Below are positions 1 through 9,500 of a DNA stretch of 64,000 bases, piece by piece. The first letter of the stretch is position 1. Each line of letters opens with the position of its first letter. Source of the stretch: Haliscomenobacter sp. (GTDB taxonomy: Bacteria; Bacteroidota; Bacteroidia; Chitinophagales; Saprospiraceae); the NCBI GenBank assembly GCA_016707205.1, contig JADJHZ010000008.1, positions 124,001 to 188,000 on the forward strand, written 5' to 3'. The notes under the pieces are model-generated. The model ran no database searches and was not told where the DNA came from. It saw only the letters and a program-made list of their open reading frames with translations. The translations under genes and the position numbers were made by a program.

Positions 1-45
1 AGCGCCCCCGAAAATATGCGAGCATTAATCTATTTTTTTACCTGT

Positions 46-552
46 TTACAGGTGTTTAGCTTGTTGGAGCAATACATCCGGCAATAGCCGGGCGGACTGC
101 GGCAGATGTATCCCAATGGACAAAGCGGGAAAGCCTATGATAAAATACGGATCTTCTTTGGTCACTTTAAAAATCCCCGCTGGAAGCTCAAGCCCGGCTA
201 TCCCAAGCCTTTCACATAAGGCATTGGACAATGTCACCGGTTCACGCAGACGAATTTTTCCTTTTTCAAAATAGGTTTCTGCCAGGTGGCGACAGATCGC
301 ATATTTTGAAAAAAGCAGATGGACTTTCCCATCTTTCCATTCGATCATGGCAATCGCTCTGGCGCATTTGCTGCGTTCGTTATGGAGCGATCCCCGATAA
401 AGATCCACCCGGCAAATCCCGGACCCCCTGCATCGCATCGAGGGTTGTCCAAATTGCACATCGGCGTAGATCGTCCTGTACTTTTTTTCAGTTACTGGTC
501 GGTTTTCAAGGCCGGATAAAAACATTCCGGTCCTCTGGTCTTTATTGAGCAT
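46..552 (-). CDS. Unrecognised Cys-containing protein, 168 aa
   Basis: I do not recognise a family. The protein is soluble-looking, with no signal peptide or membrane segment. It has five cysteines, two of them in CRGSGIC near residue 44, the others in KCARA, YAICRH and NALCER. The N-terminal third is basic and the C-terminal part is richer in hydrophobic beta-like stretches (DPYFIIGFPALSIGIHL). I start it at the ATG at 552, which is preceded by an A-rich AAAAAAAGGAT leader; a GTG at 588 in the same frame is possible. It lies 175 bases downstream of the giant adhesin gene on the same strand, behind a hairpin terminator, so it is probably transcribed separately. The cysteine spacing could suggest metal binding, but nothing proves it. 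Confidence 0.6.
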   Translation of the reverse strand: MLNKDQRTGMFLSGLENRPVTEKKYRTIYADVQFGQPSMRCRGSGICRVDLYRGSLHNERSKCARAIAMIEWKDGKVHLLFSKYAICRHLAETYFEKGKIRLREPVTLSNALCERLGIAGLELPAGIFKVTKEDPYFIIGFPALSIGIHLPQSARLLPDVLLQQAKHL

Positions 553-723
553 ATCCTTTTTTTCAACAATTTTCCTGGGCAGGTACACACAGGTTCAATT
601 TTTTCACTTCCCAGTTTTCTCATAAGTTGAAGGGGGGGTAGATGGATAGCTCTCGCATATTTTTCTCTTCCAAAGGGGGTTAGAGAAGAAAGAGCGCTGC
701 AAAAAGAAAGGGTAGAGTTAAGA

Positions 724-747
724 CGGGGAGCCTCTTTTGGCTCCCCG
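724..747 (-). terminator. Hairpin terminator after the giant adhesin gene
   Basis: A perfect 9-bp stem, CGGGGAGCC pairing with GGCTCCCCG, encloses a 6-base loop. It starts 17 bases beyond the adhesin stop codon on the minus strand. The following bases (GTCTTAACTCTACC) are only weakly T-rich. Confidence 0.6.
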
Positions 748-763
748 CCCAACTTCTTTGTTA

Positions 764-1159
764 TCAGCGCGATGATACCATGATCATCTTCTTCGTAGCG
801 GTATGGTTTGCGGTGCGCAAGGTGTAGTAGAACATGCCACTTCCCTGCTGCAGATCGCTGTCTTTGATGCGGATCGCGTTGTACCCTCTGGCAAATTCGC
901 CTTTGTAGGTCCAGATGGTGCTTCCTTTAATATCCTGAATGGTCAGCGTCGCTTCGCCCGATTCCGGCAGATTGAACCCGATCAGGGTTTCGCCTTCGAA
1001 TGGGTTGGGCACGTTCTGGTTCAAAGCGAAAGGCATTGAGGCGTTAAGGCGTTGAGGCGTTAAGGCGAGCGCAACGCTCAGGTAATCGCCGCCGGTGCGG
1101 TAGGCTTCCGCCCGCGTGATCCGGCTGTTGATGTTCAGCACTTCGCTCAGGCTTGACAC
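764..1159 (-). CDS. 3' segment of the giant adhesin: T9SS C-terminal sorting domain
   Basis: This frame holds the last part of the giant surface protein. The segment FALNQNVPNPFEGETLIGFN followed by a beta-rich tail ending KKMIMVSSR is the type A sorting domain that sends proteins through the type IX secretion system; the cleaved domain normally allows anchoring at the cell surface. It is not an independent gene. Upstream residues VSSLSEVLNINSRITRAEAY continue the cohesin-like domain encoded by the frame at 1147-1884; a missing base near 1158 (KAK instead of about KA-ADVSSL) breaks the frame. An octamer array lies in the linker before the sorting domain. The frame break is probably a sequence error, though real decay cannot be excluded from one sequence. 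Confidence 0.75.
   Translation of the reverse strand: MSSLSEVLNINSRITRAEAYRTGGDYLSVALALTPQRLNASMPFALNQNVPNPFEGETLIGFNLPESGEATLTIQDIKGSTIWTYKGEFARGYNAIRIKDSDLQQGSGMFYYTLRTANHTATKKMIMVSSR
1034..1065 (-). repeat. Octamer array (CGTTRAGG x4) inside coding sequence
   Basis: Four consecutive 8-base units, CATTGAGG, CGTTAAGG, CGTTGAGG and CGTTAAGG on the plus strand, lie within the linker just before the T9SS sorting domain. Read in the gene they encode part of LTPQRLNASMPFAL. Similar CGTTGGGG units occur in the intergenic stretch near 22620-22645. Confidence 0.7.
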
Positions 1160-1884
1160 ATCCGCTTGGCTTTCACCACCAGCGTAAAGAGCGTCTCGCC
1201 TTGCGCCCTTTGCCCTGCGCCTTGCGCCTCATTCCAGGATGCGGTAATCATCCCTTCCTTAGCAAACACCCCAAAGTTTTCGGCTTTCGCTACGCTGTAT
1301 TCGATGTCCGCCAGTTCGACCAGATTGCGGTCGAAGCCCATGGTGAACTGGTAGCCTTCGATCTGGCTCAAGTCGCCGGTGAACGCGATCCGGTACTCGT
1401 TACCGGCTTTCATCTGCACATCGTCAGCGTTCAGGCTAAACGATCCCGCAGTGCGCACCAGGCTGTTGGCCAGGGCATTGCCGTTCACGTCGCCGACTTT
1501 GACGGCGATGAAGTTGGCATTCACTTCTCCGGACAGATCGTTGATGTTGGCCACTTCAGGGAACTGCGCCTGCCATGGATTCGCCGGGTTGGCAAACTTG
1601 AAGGAAGCGTCTACAAAGCGCCAGCTCGTGTTGTTCGCGTACCTGGCATCGATCCCCAGAATCAGCTTGCGCAGCTGGATCAGGTCCAGCGTGGTCACCG
1701 TCCTGGAGTTGTTGATGTCGGCAGCGATCAGCTTGTACGGACTGTTCAGCGGCTGTACGCCTAGGATGTGCTTGGTGACGAGCACCAGGTCGAAGGTCGA
1801 TACCCCATTGAGGTAATCCTTGTCCAGATGCGGGGTCACCGAGTAGTCGTACCCGCTCCAACCGGTCGAAGGCATATTGGCCAC
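1147..1884 (-). CDS. Giant adhesin segment: dockerin-like repeat plus cohesin-like domain
   Basis: This open frame continues the giant surface protein. Its N-terminal part, from NMPSTGWSGYDYSVTP through NGVSTFDLVLVTKHILG and INNSRTVTTLDLIQLRKLI, is the paired EF-hand/dockerin-like segment often found just before sorting domains in Saprospiria. VKVGDVNGNA follows, then a beta-sandwich (FSLNADDVQMKAGNEYRIAF to ETLFTLVVKA) that resembles cohesin-type domains. The apparent start at 1884 is a GTG inside the coding sequence, not a real start. The frame is entered by a break near 1870-1885 and left by one near 1158. A heptamer array encodes the low-complexity stretch QGAGQRAQG. Confidence 0.75.
   Translation of the reverse strand: MANMPSTGWSGYDYSVTPHLDKDYLNGVSTFDLVLVTKHILGVQPLNSPYKLIAADINNSRTVTTLDLIQLRKLILGIDARYANNTSWRFVDASFKFANPANPWQAQFPEVANINDLSGEVNANFIAVKVGDVNGNALANSLVRTAGSFSLNADDVQMKAGNEYRIAFTGDLSQIEGYQFTMGFDRNLVELADIEYSVAKAENFGVFAKEGMITASWNEAQGAGQRAQGETLFTLVVKAKRMCQA
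1198..1232 (-). repeat. Heptamer array (GCCTTGC-type x5) inside coding sequence
   Basis: Five consecutive 7-base units, GCCTTGC, GCCCTTT, GCCCTGC, GCCTTGC and GCCTCAT on the plus strand, lie in the cohesin-like domain of the giant protein. They encode the atypical insert around QGAGQRAQG while keeping sensible frame on both sides. The same unit type forms the arrays at 53513-53540 and 63561-63581. Confidence 0.7.
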
Positions 1885-2098
1885 TTGCGCCCGTCATGTG
1901 CATAGAGGTGGTTTCACCCGACAGGTTAACTTCCACGCCTTCCACATTGACCTTTGTTTCGGTGGTAATGGCGCCTGCAATGGCTGCTGAACCGACTACC
2001 GGGCCGCCGCAGATACCCCGCGGATCGGTTACTACGGTATACGTCTCGCACCAAGCCCAGTTGCCTTTCTCATCCACCGTATACAGACGGATCATCAC
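1556..2098 (-). CDS. Giant adhesin segment between two frame breaks (real part about 1870-2125)
   Basis: Only the first roughly 75 codons of this frame belong to the protein: MIRLYTVDEKGNWAWCETY and then a short beta domain ending TGASGQYAFD. They join upstream to the 2095-6504 frame if one base is restored near 2125 (giving TRTI-LAGDTINTVMIRLY), and downstream to the 1147-1884 frame near 1870-1885. After the second break the remaining residues (RLERVRLLGDPASG onward) are an out-of-frame shadow of the dockerin-like region. The apparent start at 2098 is therefore not a true start. This is a frameshift product, not a gene. Confidence 0.55.
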   Translation of the reverse strand: MMIRLYTVDEKGNWAWCETYTVVTDPRGICGGPVVGSAAIAGAITTETKVNVEGVEVNLSGETTSMHMTGASGQYAFDRLERVRLLGDPASGQGLPQWGIDLRPGARHQAHPRRTAAEQSVQADRCRHQQLQDGDHAGPDPAAQADSGDRCQVREQHELALCRRFLQVCQPGESMAGAVP

Positions 2099-5000
2099 GG
2101 TATTAATGGTATCTCCAGCCAGATCGTTCGCGTGAAGGTCACGGAGGTGGCGGGGGCTGTTGGAATGCCATCGGTATCGAGGCCGTCCGTTTCATCCCAC
2201 TTGCCGTCGCCGTTATCCTTGACGATATAGTACTTCTTGATCAGCTTCTTGCCGGTAGGTCCGGTTTCCGGTCCTTGTCCGTTGCAATCGTCCACCGGAC
2301 TGGCAACGAAGTCGGAGGCCCACACCGCCATTTCGCCTTCGCCCGTATCCGGGTTCTTCATCAGCGCCGTGGACAGGCCATGGTGGCAGATCGGAGCGAT
2401 GCCGTTGGAATCCACAATCGAGAAGGAAATGTCCTTCTTCAGCGACAGGTTTCCGCAATCGTCGCGTACGATCACTTCCAGTTTGTGGTTGCCGAGCGGC
2501 AGCTGCGAAGCGTCGCCGGTGCCTGAAACTACCCAGGAGTTCGTCCCTTTGTTGTCGCCGTTCAAGGCATGCGCCGGCGTAACGGTGAGGTAAGAGGGCA
2601 GCGGCCCGCCATTCAGGGTTACCCGTTCGATCGCCAGGTTACCGGCTACGGCAGGTACTTGTTGTACTTCGGTGTTGATCGAACATTCATCCTTCGCAGA
2701 GAACGCGATATTCACCGTCGCCGAGCAGTTGTTCTTGTTCTGATAGAACGTGAACGAAGCCGCGTCATCCACGACAGGACGTTCGTTGTCGTGTACGAAG
2801 ATGTACTGCGTGAACATGAAGGCAAAGCGTTCGCTGCCGTTGTTGCCGTAGCCAGCGTACTGGCAGGTTTCTGGCAGGCGTCCTGCGCCCAGGCGGTCGT
2901 CGTAGCCGGCCACGTCGTCGTTGGACTTCGTCTTCGCTCCTTTGTTCGCCCAGTTCACCCCGTCGTTCGGGAAGGCTATGTTGCCGTCTTCATCCTCGTA
3001 CCAGATTTCTTCGGTGCCATCCATGTTGGCATCGCGTACCAGCACGTTCACACCGCCCCCATCATTCCAGTTGGTACCGTTATTCTTCGGATCGCGCGGC
3101 ACGACTACCGCCCACTGCATGGGTTCGCCGCAACGTTCGTCGTACTGGCACCAGTTGATCACCGTAAAGGTGCGGAAGATCTTGTAGCACTCCGCAATCG
3201 GTGCGCCGTTCAGCGTAGCGCCGTTGTAACGCTTGTCACTTACGTTCACCGCCAGCACGTCGCAGCCCAGTTCGCCGCCGTCGATCACGTTGGCCGTATC
3301 GCGCAGGTTAGCGCAAGTGCCTTCGATATCTGCCGGGAACATAATATTGTACTCATGAACGGGCTGTACATAGATCTTTCGGCTTTCCGTCGTAACCGTA
3401 ACGTTGCCTTTGGAGGTTGCCTTGGTCAGCTTCCAGGAGATGGTAATCTCTCCGGCATCGCAGTGGAGGCTTGGGGTCACCACAATCTCCCTGGTTACGG
3501 AGCTGCAGAATCCGCCGCTGATCACGGCGATATCGCCCTTCAGCAGAGCTACTGCCGCTTTGTAGGTATCGGTCGTTTCCGCGTAGGTTCCTGCAACCGA
3601 AAGCAGTTGGATGCGGTCGCGCTCTTCGGTGCACTTATACGTTTGGTCGAAGGGCAGCAGGTAGTCCAAAGCGGTCTTGTCTTCCACTTTGATCCAACTC
3701 CAGCAGAAGCTGCGGTTGCCGGCTTTGTCTTCGCCCCACAGTTCCACCATCAAGCTGTCGATATCGCAGCAGAAGATGGGCACCGTGTCGAGCAGCGGCG
3801 ACATCAGCGCGCCACCCACCTCATTGATGCGGAAGTATTCCAGCGGATCGGCTACCCGGTTGCGGTTCTCGTCGATATAGTCCACGTTGGCGTCGATCTT
3901 ACCGTTCTTGTTCACATCGATGAACTGCATCAGTTGCCGGAAGCTGGATTCGCAGGCGCCGATTGGACGGCGGACTTTCATCCATACCAGTTTGCTGCAA
4001 TTGTCGAAGCTGCCTTCGTCCACTTCTTTGGCGGCTACTTTTCCTGTGCCGTAGTTATCCAGTGTCACGTGGAGCTTATCGTCGCACTTCATCACCGGAG
4101 CGATCTTGTCGACGATGCGGAACGGAATGAGGATGGTCGTGCTGCCGTAGCATACATTGTATACCCGGACTTTTGCGAAGTAGGTCGTCGAGGTATCCTT
4201 AGGCATCGGGATGCCGCTCACGAAGTACCCCTTGTCGCAATCGCCGCTGATTTGAGCAGCCGCCAGAGGCAGGAAGGAGTATTCTCCGGTAGGCAGTTTG
4301 TCCAGATCCAGGATCGGTTTGCGTTCGATGATCTCCAGATCAAAGCACCACTTGCTTTGTTCATCTACCGTAAAGTGTTCTTTGGTGAAGCGGAAGGCGC
4401 CGTTGCAATCCATCGCTCCGGTAGAGAACGTCAGGTAGTCGCCTGCATCATAGCCATTGGACAGGTTGTCGGTATATGGATCAGCAGCAGGGGCATTGGC
4501 ATAGCCGGTACCGCGGTAGCCGTCCTTGTCCGAATCCAGCGTCTTGACTACTGGAGCGCTCGCATCGCCTACGACGATGAGTTGTTCCCAGCAGAAGATC
4601 TTTTCCCCGCAGGAAAGGTCGTCGTAGCATCCGCCGGTGCGTTCCACCAGATAGTCTGGGTAGTTGGATGCGCCGTTGTAGCACCAGTCGAGAATCGACC
4701 AGCGGCGAATGATCTTGCGCCCGCATTCTCCGGTGAGGTACACGTTCTCATCGGTATAGTCGATCGCAAATCCGCAGTAATCTTTTCCGGTCAGGTAAAT
4801 CCTCTTACCGGCGCCGTTGTAGAAGTAGGGCACAGATTCAGCCAGGCCATACTTGCCAACCATATCGGCAGAGGTAAGAATGGTGTCTCCTTTGGCCAGG
4901 TGAGCAGGCACTTCAATCTTGCACTCCGGCAGAATGATCTGCGGGCGCTTGAAGTAGATGAACTGCTTGCAGGTACCCACGTTGCCGTATTCGTCGTGGA

Positions 5001-6504
5001 AGAAGAACGTCCGCTCGATCTGTGCATAGTAACCGGTAGTAATCTGCTGGTTGCAATCGGTGAAGATCGTCAGCTGGTCGGTTACTTTATCCATGACCGG
5101 CGTTCCGCAGTTGTCGGTCGCCGTGGCTTTGCCCGTAAAGTAGGCATAAGCGGCATCCGTCCAGGAGCGTTCTACATTCAGCACGCTATCGATATCGGTG
5201 CATACGAAGGTATAGGTTCCGCCCACTTTTTTGTCGGTATCATCCGGGCAATCCACCACCGGCGCGGTCTTGTCTTCAAAGTTCAGGTCGCCCCATACCA
5301 CTTCGCAATGGTTTGCTACGCTCTTCACTTCGTACACCAGATGGCGTCCCAGGTAGGGTGTCGCGTCGAACGGCGTGCGCCATGCGGAAGACCAAACGGT
5401 CCGCTCCGTATGCTTGTCCACGATGATCACGCGGTAGTAGCTGCCTTCAGGATATTTGTCAAATCCGCAGCCTGCATCGTAGTTCGGCACCAGCATATCG
5501 GCATTGACGATGGCTTTGCAGTCGGGGCTCAAGGTAATGTTGATGTTCTTGATCCCGCTGTTCCATTGCGTCTTGATCCAGCACTCGTCGTTTTGGATGG
5601 TCACGTCGTCCTCGTCGAGATACTTATCGCGGCCGGTTACGTTTGGCGCGGAGAACGGAGGATTGTACGTTCCGTTGTATCCGCGGTCGGCAACCATGCC
5701 TTCGAAGGCGATCATATCACCGCCCACCATCGGATCGTCGATCTCATCGCTCAGGTCGTTGACGATGATGGAACCGCCGAAGTTCGGGCTCTTCACGAAG
5801 TAGTCAGTCAGCGGGCGCTTCACGAAATTGCCGCTGGCATCTTTCTTAAAGCCGACTGCACGACCGGTTACGTATGCCTGAGAAGACCATTCGTATTTGT
5901 CGGTCTTGCTCGGGTCGATCTCAAACTCGATGCGGATGCACACGATCGAATCGCCAGGCAGGTAGAAGCCGGACTGTTCTTCGAGCGGCAGCAACAAGCT
6001 GGTCGTGCCATCGCCATTGTAGTTCGGATTCACCTTCAGCGCGGTCTTGGCGCCAAGCATCGATTTCCTCACTTTTACGCCGGCAGGATCTACCACGTAA
6101 GAGCTGTCCACGATGCTGACTTTCGGCTTGGTGGCTGCATAGAATGCATTGCCGTAAGCCGCCTTCAGATTCAGGAACGCTTGGAGGCTATCCAGCGGCA
6201 CTTCCGTTGGGTTCTTGATGCACAGGTGCATAATCACGTTGAAGTTGCCGCAGATCTCGCTTGATGGGTAGTTCACCCCAACGATATCGAGGTTAGCCTC
6301 GACGTTGGGCTCGTCTACCCAGCCGAAGTCGATCGTCTGGTTGTACAGGCTGTCCGGGAACGGCTTACCGTACGGATGCATGGCATTCATAGCCGTAGCG
6401 TCATCGGCGTCTTTCTTGCCGCTTTCGCCCGTGGGCTGAGGACTGGCGCATACTTCCGGTTCGCGGCTGTTCTCGTCGTTGATCGTCAGGGTTGCGCCCG
6501 GCAT
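2095..6504 (-). CDS. Giant adhesin segment: HYR/Ig-like beta-sandwich region
   Basis: This 1469-residue frame is the C-terminal third of the giant surface protein. It opens with the end of an SdrD-B-like module (DSDGMPGATLTIND...IDFGWVDEPNVEANLDIVGV). A series of Cys-containing beta-sandwich repeats follows, with phrases such as EDKTAPVVDCPD, ATATDNCG and VRDDCGNLSLKKDISF, typical of HYR/Ig-like extracellular modules in Bacteroidota. The apparent ATG at 6504 is internal: the frame is open further upstream and joins the preceding frame if one base is added to a CCC run at 6597-6599, giving LQGDSASFVNAWPKHRVLTL. The frame ends at 2095 through another break. The role is inferred to be surface adhesion or matrix structure. 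No catalytic motif is visible. Confidence 0.8.
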   Translation of the reverse strand: MPGATLTINDENSREPEVCASPQPTGESGKKDADDATAMNAMHPYGKPFPDSLYNQTIDFGWVDEPNVEANLDIVGVNYPSSEICGNFNVIMHLCIKNPTEVPLDSLQAFLNLKAAYGNAFYAATKPKVSIVDSSYVVDPAGVKVRKSMLGAKTALKVNPNYNGDGTTSLLLPLEEQSGFYLPGDSIVCIRIEFEIDPSKTDKYEWSSQAYVTGRAVGFKKDASGNFVKRPLTDYFVKSPNFGGSIIVNDLSDEIDDPMVGGDMIAFEGMVADRGYNGTYNPPFSAPNVTGRDKYLDEDDVTIQNDECWIKTQWNSGIKNINITLSPDCKAIVNADMLVPNYDAGCGFDKYPEGSYYRVIIVDKHTERTVWSSAWRTPFDATPYLGRHLVYEVKSVANHCEVVWGDLNFEDKTAPVVDCPDDTDKKVGGTYTFVCTDIDSVLNVERSWTDAAYAYFTGKATATDNCGTPVMDKVTDQLTIFTDCNQQITTGYYAQIERTFFFHDEYGNVGTCKQFIYFKRPQIILPECKIEVPAHLAKGDTILTSADMVGKYGLAESVPYFYNGAGKRIYLTGKDYCGFAIDYTDENVYLTGECGRKIIRRWSILDWCYNGASNYPDYLVERTGGCYDDLSCGEKIFCWEQLIVVGDASAPVVKTLDSDKDGYRGTGYANAPAADPYTDNLSNGYDAGDYLTFSTGAMDCNGAFRFTKEHFTVDEQSKWCFDLEIIERKPILDLDKLPTGEYSFLPLAAAQISGDCDKGYFVSGIPMPKDTSTTYFAKVRVYNVCYGSTTILIPFRIVDKIAPVMKCDDKLHVTLDNYGTGKVAAKEVDEGSFDNCSKLVWMKVRRPIGACESSFRQLMQFIDVNKNGKIDANVDYIDENRNRVADPLEYFRINEVGGALMSPLLDTVPIFCCDIDSLMVELWGEDKAGNRSFCWSWIKVEDKTALDYLLPFDQTYKCTEERDRIQLLSVAGTYAETTDTYKAAVALLKGDIAVISGGFCSSVTREIVVTPSLHCDAGEITISWKLTKATSKGNVTVTTESRKIYVQPVHEYNIMFPADIEGTCANLRDTANVIDGGELGCDVLAVNVSDKRYNGATLNGAPIAECYKIFRTFTVINWCQYDERCGEPMQWAVVVPRDPKNNGTNWNDGGGVNVLVRDANMDGTEEIWYEDEDGNIAFPNDGVNWANKGAKTKSNDDVAGYDDRLGAGRLPETCQYAGYGNNGSERFAFMFTQYIFVHDNERPVVDDAASFTFYQNKNNCSATVNIAFSAKDECSINTEVQQVPAVAGNLAIERVTLNGGPLPSYLTVTPAHALNGDNKGTNSWVVSGTGDASQLPLGNHKLEVIVRDDCGNLSLKKDISFSIVDSNGIAPICHHGLSTALMKNPDTGEGEMAVWASDFVASPVDDCNGQGPETGPTGKKLIKKYYIVKDNGDGKWDETDGLDTDGIPTAPATSVTFTRTIWLEIPLIP

Positions 6505-6578
6505 GCCGTCGCTATCGTTCTGATCGTCGCCTGTCAGGTTATCCTTCAGCGTCAGTACCCGGTGTTTAGGCCATGCGT

Positions 6579-9500
6579 TTACAAAGCTGGCGCTATCCCT
6601 TGCAGATACTTCAGCGGAATCAGGTAGTAGTTGCCAGGGATCAGGCCCTGGAAGGAATACAGCCCCATGCCATTCGTCTTCACGATCTGACCCGGCGTGT
6701 CGTTGCTGTTTGGAGGCATTACGGCCGGCTGCGTCGGAACGATGGACAGGTTGTACAGTACATCGGTTACGCTGCCTGCGGAAGCCATGGTGGTTTGGTA
6801 ACCGGCCGCATCAAAGGTACCGGAATTTTCATCCACACCGCCCCATACGAGCACCAGTTGCAGGGTATCCACGAAGTCGTTTTCGTTCTGATCGCCCTTC
6901 ACGTCGTGGTCAAACCACGACAGATTGCCCACTTTCACCACAGGTACCGCATAGTCTTCCACTTCCCCGCGCGGATAAGCCAGCGCGGTGTTCACAAATG
7001 GCGCGGTATTCTGATGGAACGCGTTGTTATCCGGTCCGAGGCCGGGCTCCCAGCTCAGGCGGTAGCGCATGAACGCCGTGCCGTCGCGGTATACCGCATC
7101 GGTGGGGACGCGGAAGGCCAGCACCCGCATCGTGTCTACGCCGCCGGGCAGTACCGGGTTGTCAGTAGCCGCCAACGGACCCATGGCGCTTTGGCTCGTG
7201 CCAATGGAGCTGAACGTCAGCACATCGGTAGGATATTGCAGTATGCCGTCGCCGTTGAAGTCGATGTAGGCGCGCAGGTAAGCGTCTCTATTCGCATATC
7301 CTCCAGCCAGAACAGTATCCTGCGAGGTGTACGTCACCTTGATCATCGCGATCTCGCCAGGGATCAGCGGGGTGAGCAGGCGGATGCCCGACTCGTCGTC
7401 CGTTCCCGTGCCTTTGCGGAAGGCGCTGGCGCCATCGTCGTCGCCGCCGTTCTTACTGCCGGCGTCGGCGTCGGGTTGACCGTTGAGTTCGCCGTCTACG
7501 CCTTCGCCCAGGTACAACTTCGGCTGGATTGCGTGGCGCGGGCCAAACACGCCGCTGAACTGTGCCGACATCGAGTCGCGCAGCGTCAGGTAGCTCGTGC
7601 CGGCTACCGGCAGGTCGCCGTAGTCGAAGCCGGTGTAGCCGAAGTCGAAGGTCTCGTCCACCTGCATATCCGGGAACACATTCGTCGGAAGCATACCCGT
7701 GGTGATGCTGCCCTGATCGTTGATGCCCACCGGATTCAGTTCGCCCGTAGGCTGCGCCATCGGGTTGGTGATCGCAAACGTGATTCGGGTGATCAGGTCG
7801 TCGATCGTCGTATCGTCGCCTTCGCTGTCGCGGCGCTCGTCAACGTCGGTGCGGTCAACGGTAGGCGTCATATCGTCCGGATCTTCAGCCGTCAGGCGGT
7901 AGTTGGCTACCGCTACGCCCGAAGGATCGTAGGTAACGTCGCCAATCAGCCCACAGAAGTAGTAGCGGCCGTTAATATCCGTGGTGTCGTGGTAGGTGAA
8001 TTCCAGGTCGGCGGCCTTATTGGCGCTACCGAACACGCCATCCAGACCGGCAAATTCCAGTTTAACCGGTACATTCGGGATCACCGGCTCGATCGGCATG
8101 CCATTTAGCGTATCCTGAATGCCGTTGTAGTTGCGGTCTTCCCACACCAGGTTGCCCACTTTCGTGAGTTTCATGAAGTAGTCTTCCACTTCCCCGCATG
8201 GGATGCGGCCATCCACATAGCCTGCCTGGGCAGGAAGGATGCCGTCAGGGCCGAGGCGCGGGTCTTCGCTCAGGCGGAAGCGGCTCAGCACGTTGCCCGT
8301 GAAGTAGGCGGCGTCTTCAGGTACCTCAAAGCATACGATCACTTTGCCTCCGCCATTGGTCATATAGATGCGCTCCAACTCGAGGGCGCCGGTAGTGGCT
8401 TCGATGGAAGCGGCTGCGCCGTTGACTTTCGTCCAGGCCAGTTTCTCATTGGCGTCCAGCGTGCCGTTGCCGTTGTAGTCGATCCAGGCGTTGAGGAAGC
8501 CGTCGGGGCCGTCGAAGTTGTCCGGCAGCGCGTAGCGCAGTTCGATGCAAGCTTCGTAGCCCGGGACCAGCGGCGTGAGGAAGCGGATGCCGTCCTCGTC
8601 GTCGGTGCAGGCTGCGCCTTGCTTCCAGCTATTTGGATCGTTATCGGCAGCGTCGTCGCCTTCGCTTGCGCCGTAGGCGCTGGAACCTGCCTGATCGTCC
8701 GGAGTACCGTCGAGTTCAGCATCTACGCAGGAACCCAGGTAGAAGTCCGGTTTGACGATATGGCGTGGGCCGTTTTCGCTGATCGTGGTATTGAATTTCG
8801 CATTGGTCAGGTCTGCTTCCTGAGGCAGGTCGCCGAAGTCGAGGGCGATAAAGCCAAAGTCGAAGCGCTGATCCACCTGCATATCCGGGAAGGTACCCAC
8901 GTTGTTGACGTCGAGCAGGTTGCTCAGGTCCTGGTCGCCAATACCTTCTTCGCCTTCAGCCCGTTGCATGACCGCCATCTGATCTGCGATCGTGAATGGG
9001 CCGGAGTGCGCCAGGGTGCGCTGGGTGGTCAGGTTGCGGGCCGTTTCGAGGCCGTCGCTATCTTTGTCTTCATCCTGCGAGGTGGTGACGAGGTTCGGAC
9101 GCGTCGGCGTCAGGTCTTTCGGACCCAGCACGACCACGTCGTACGTCCCTTCGATCAGGCCACAGAAGTAGTACAAACCCTGGAGGGTATCTCCAGAAAT
9201 ATACGTATAGGTAGAGGTCGTATCGTAGAAGATCAGGTCGTCGCCGGCTGCCGCGAGCGGGAAGCTCGGGTTGGTCAGCGGGGTTTCGACGGTTCCGTTG
9301 GCGCCGGCAAATACCAGGGCTACGATCGTTCCGTTGATTCCGAGATCTTCTTCAGCGTCATCCTGCTGGCCGTTGTAGTTGCGGTCTTCCCAAACGAGGT
9401 TACCGATTTTGGCCAGTTTGATCATATAGTCTTCTACTTCGCCCTGAGGCACTTCGCCTGCGCCGAATTTATCAGGACCGTCGGGGCCAAGGCCGCCGTC

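Noticed and set aside
2569..6264. Long open frame on the plus strand (1231 codons)
   Set aside because: It is antisense to the adhesin gene; composition (His/Val/Arg-rich, no domain) is that of a shadow frame in GC-biased coding DNA, and the minus frame has clear extracellular domains.
6573..8108. Long open frame on the plus strand (511 codons)
   Set aside because: Shadow of the GEVED/SdrD-B modules on the other strand; no recognisable protein features.
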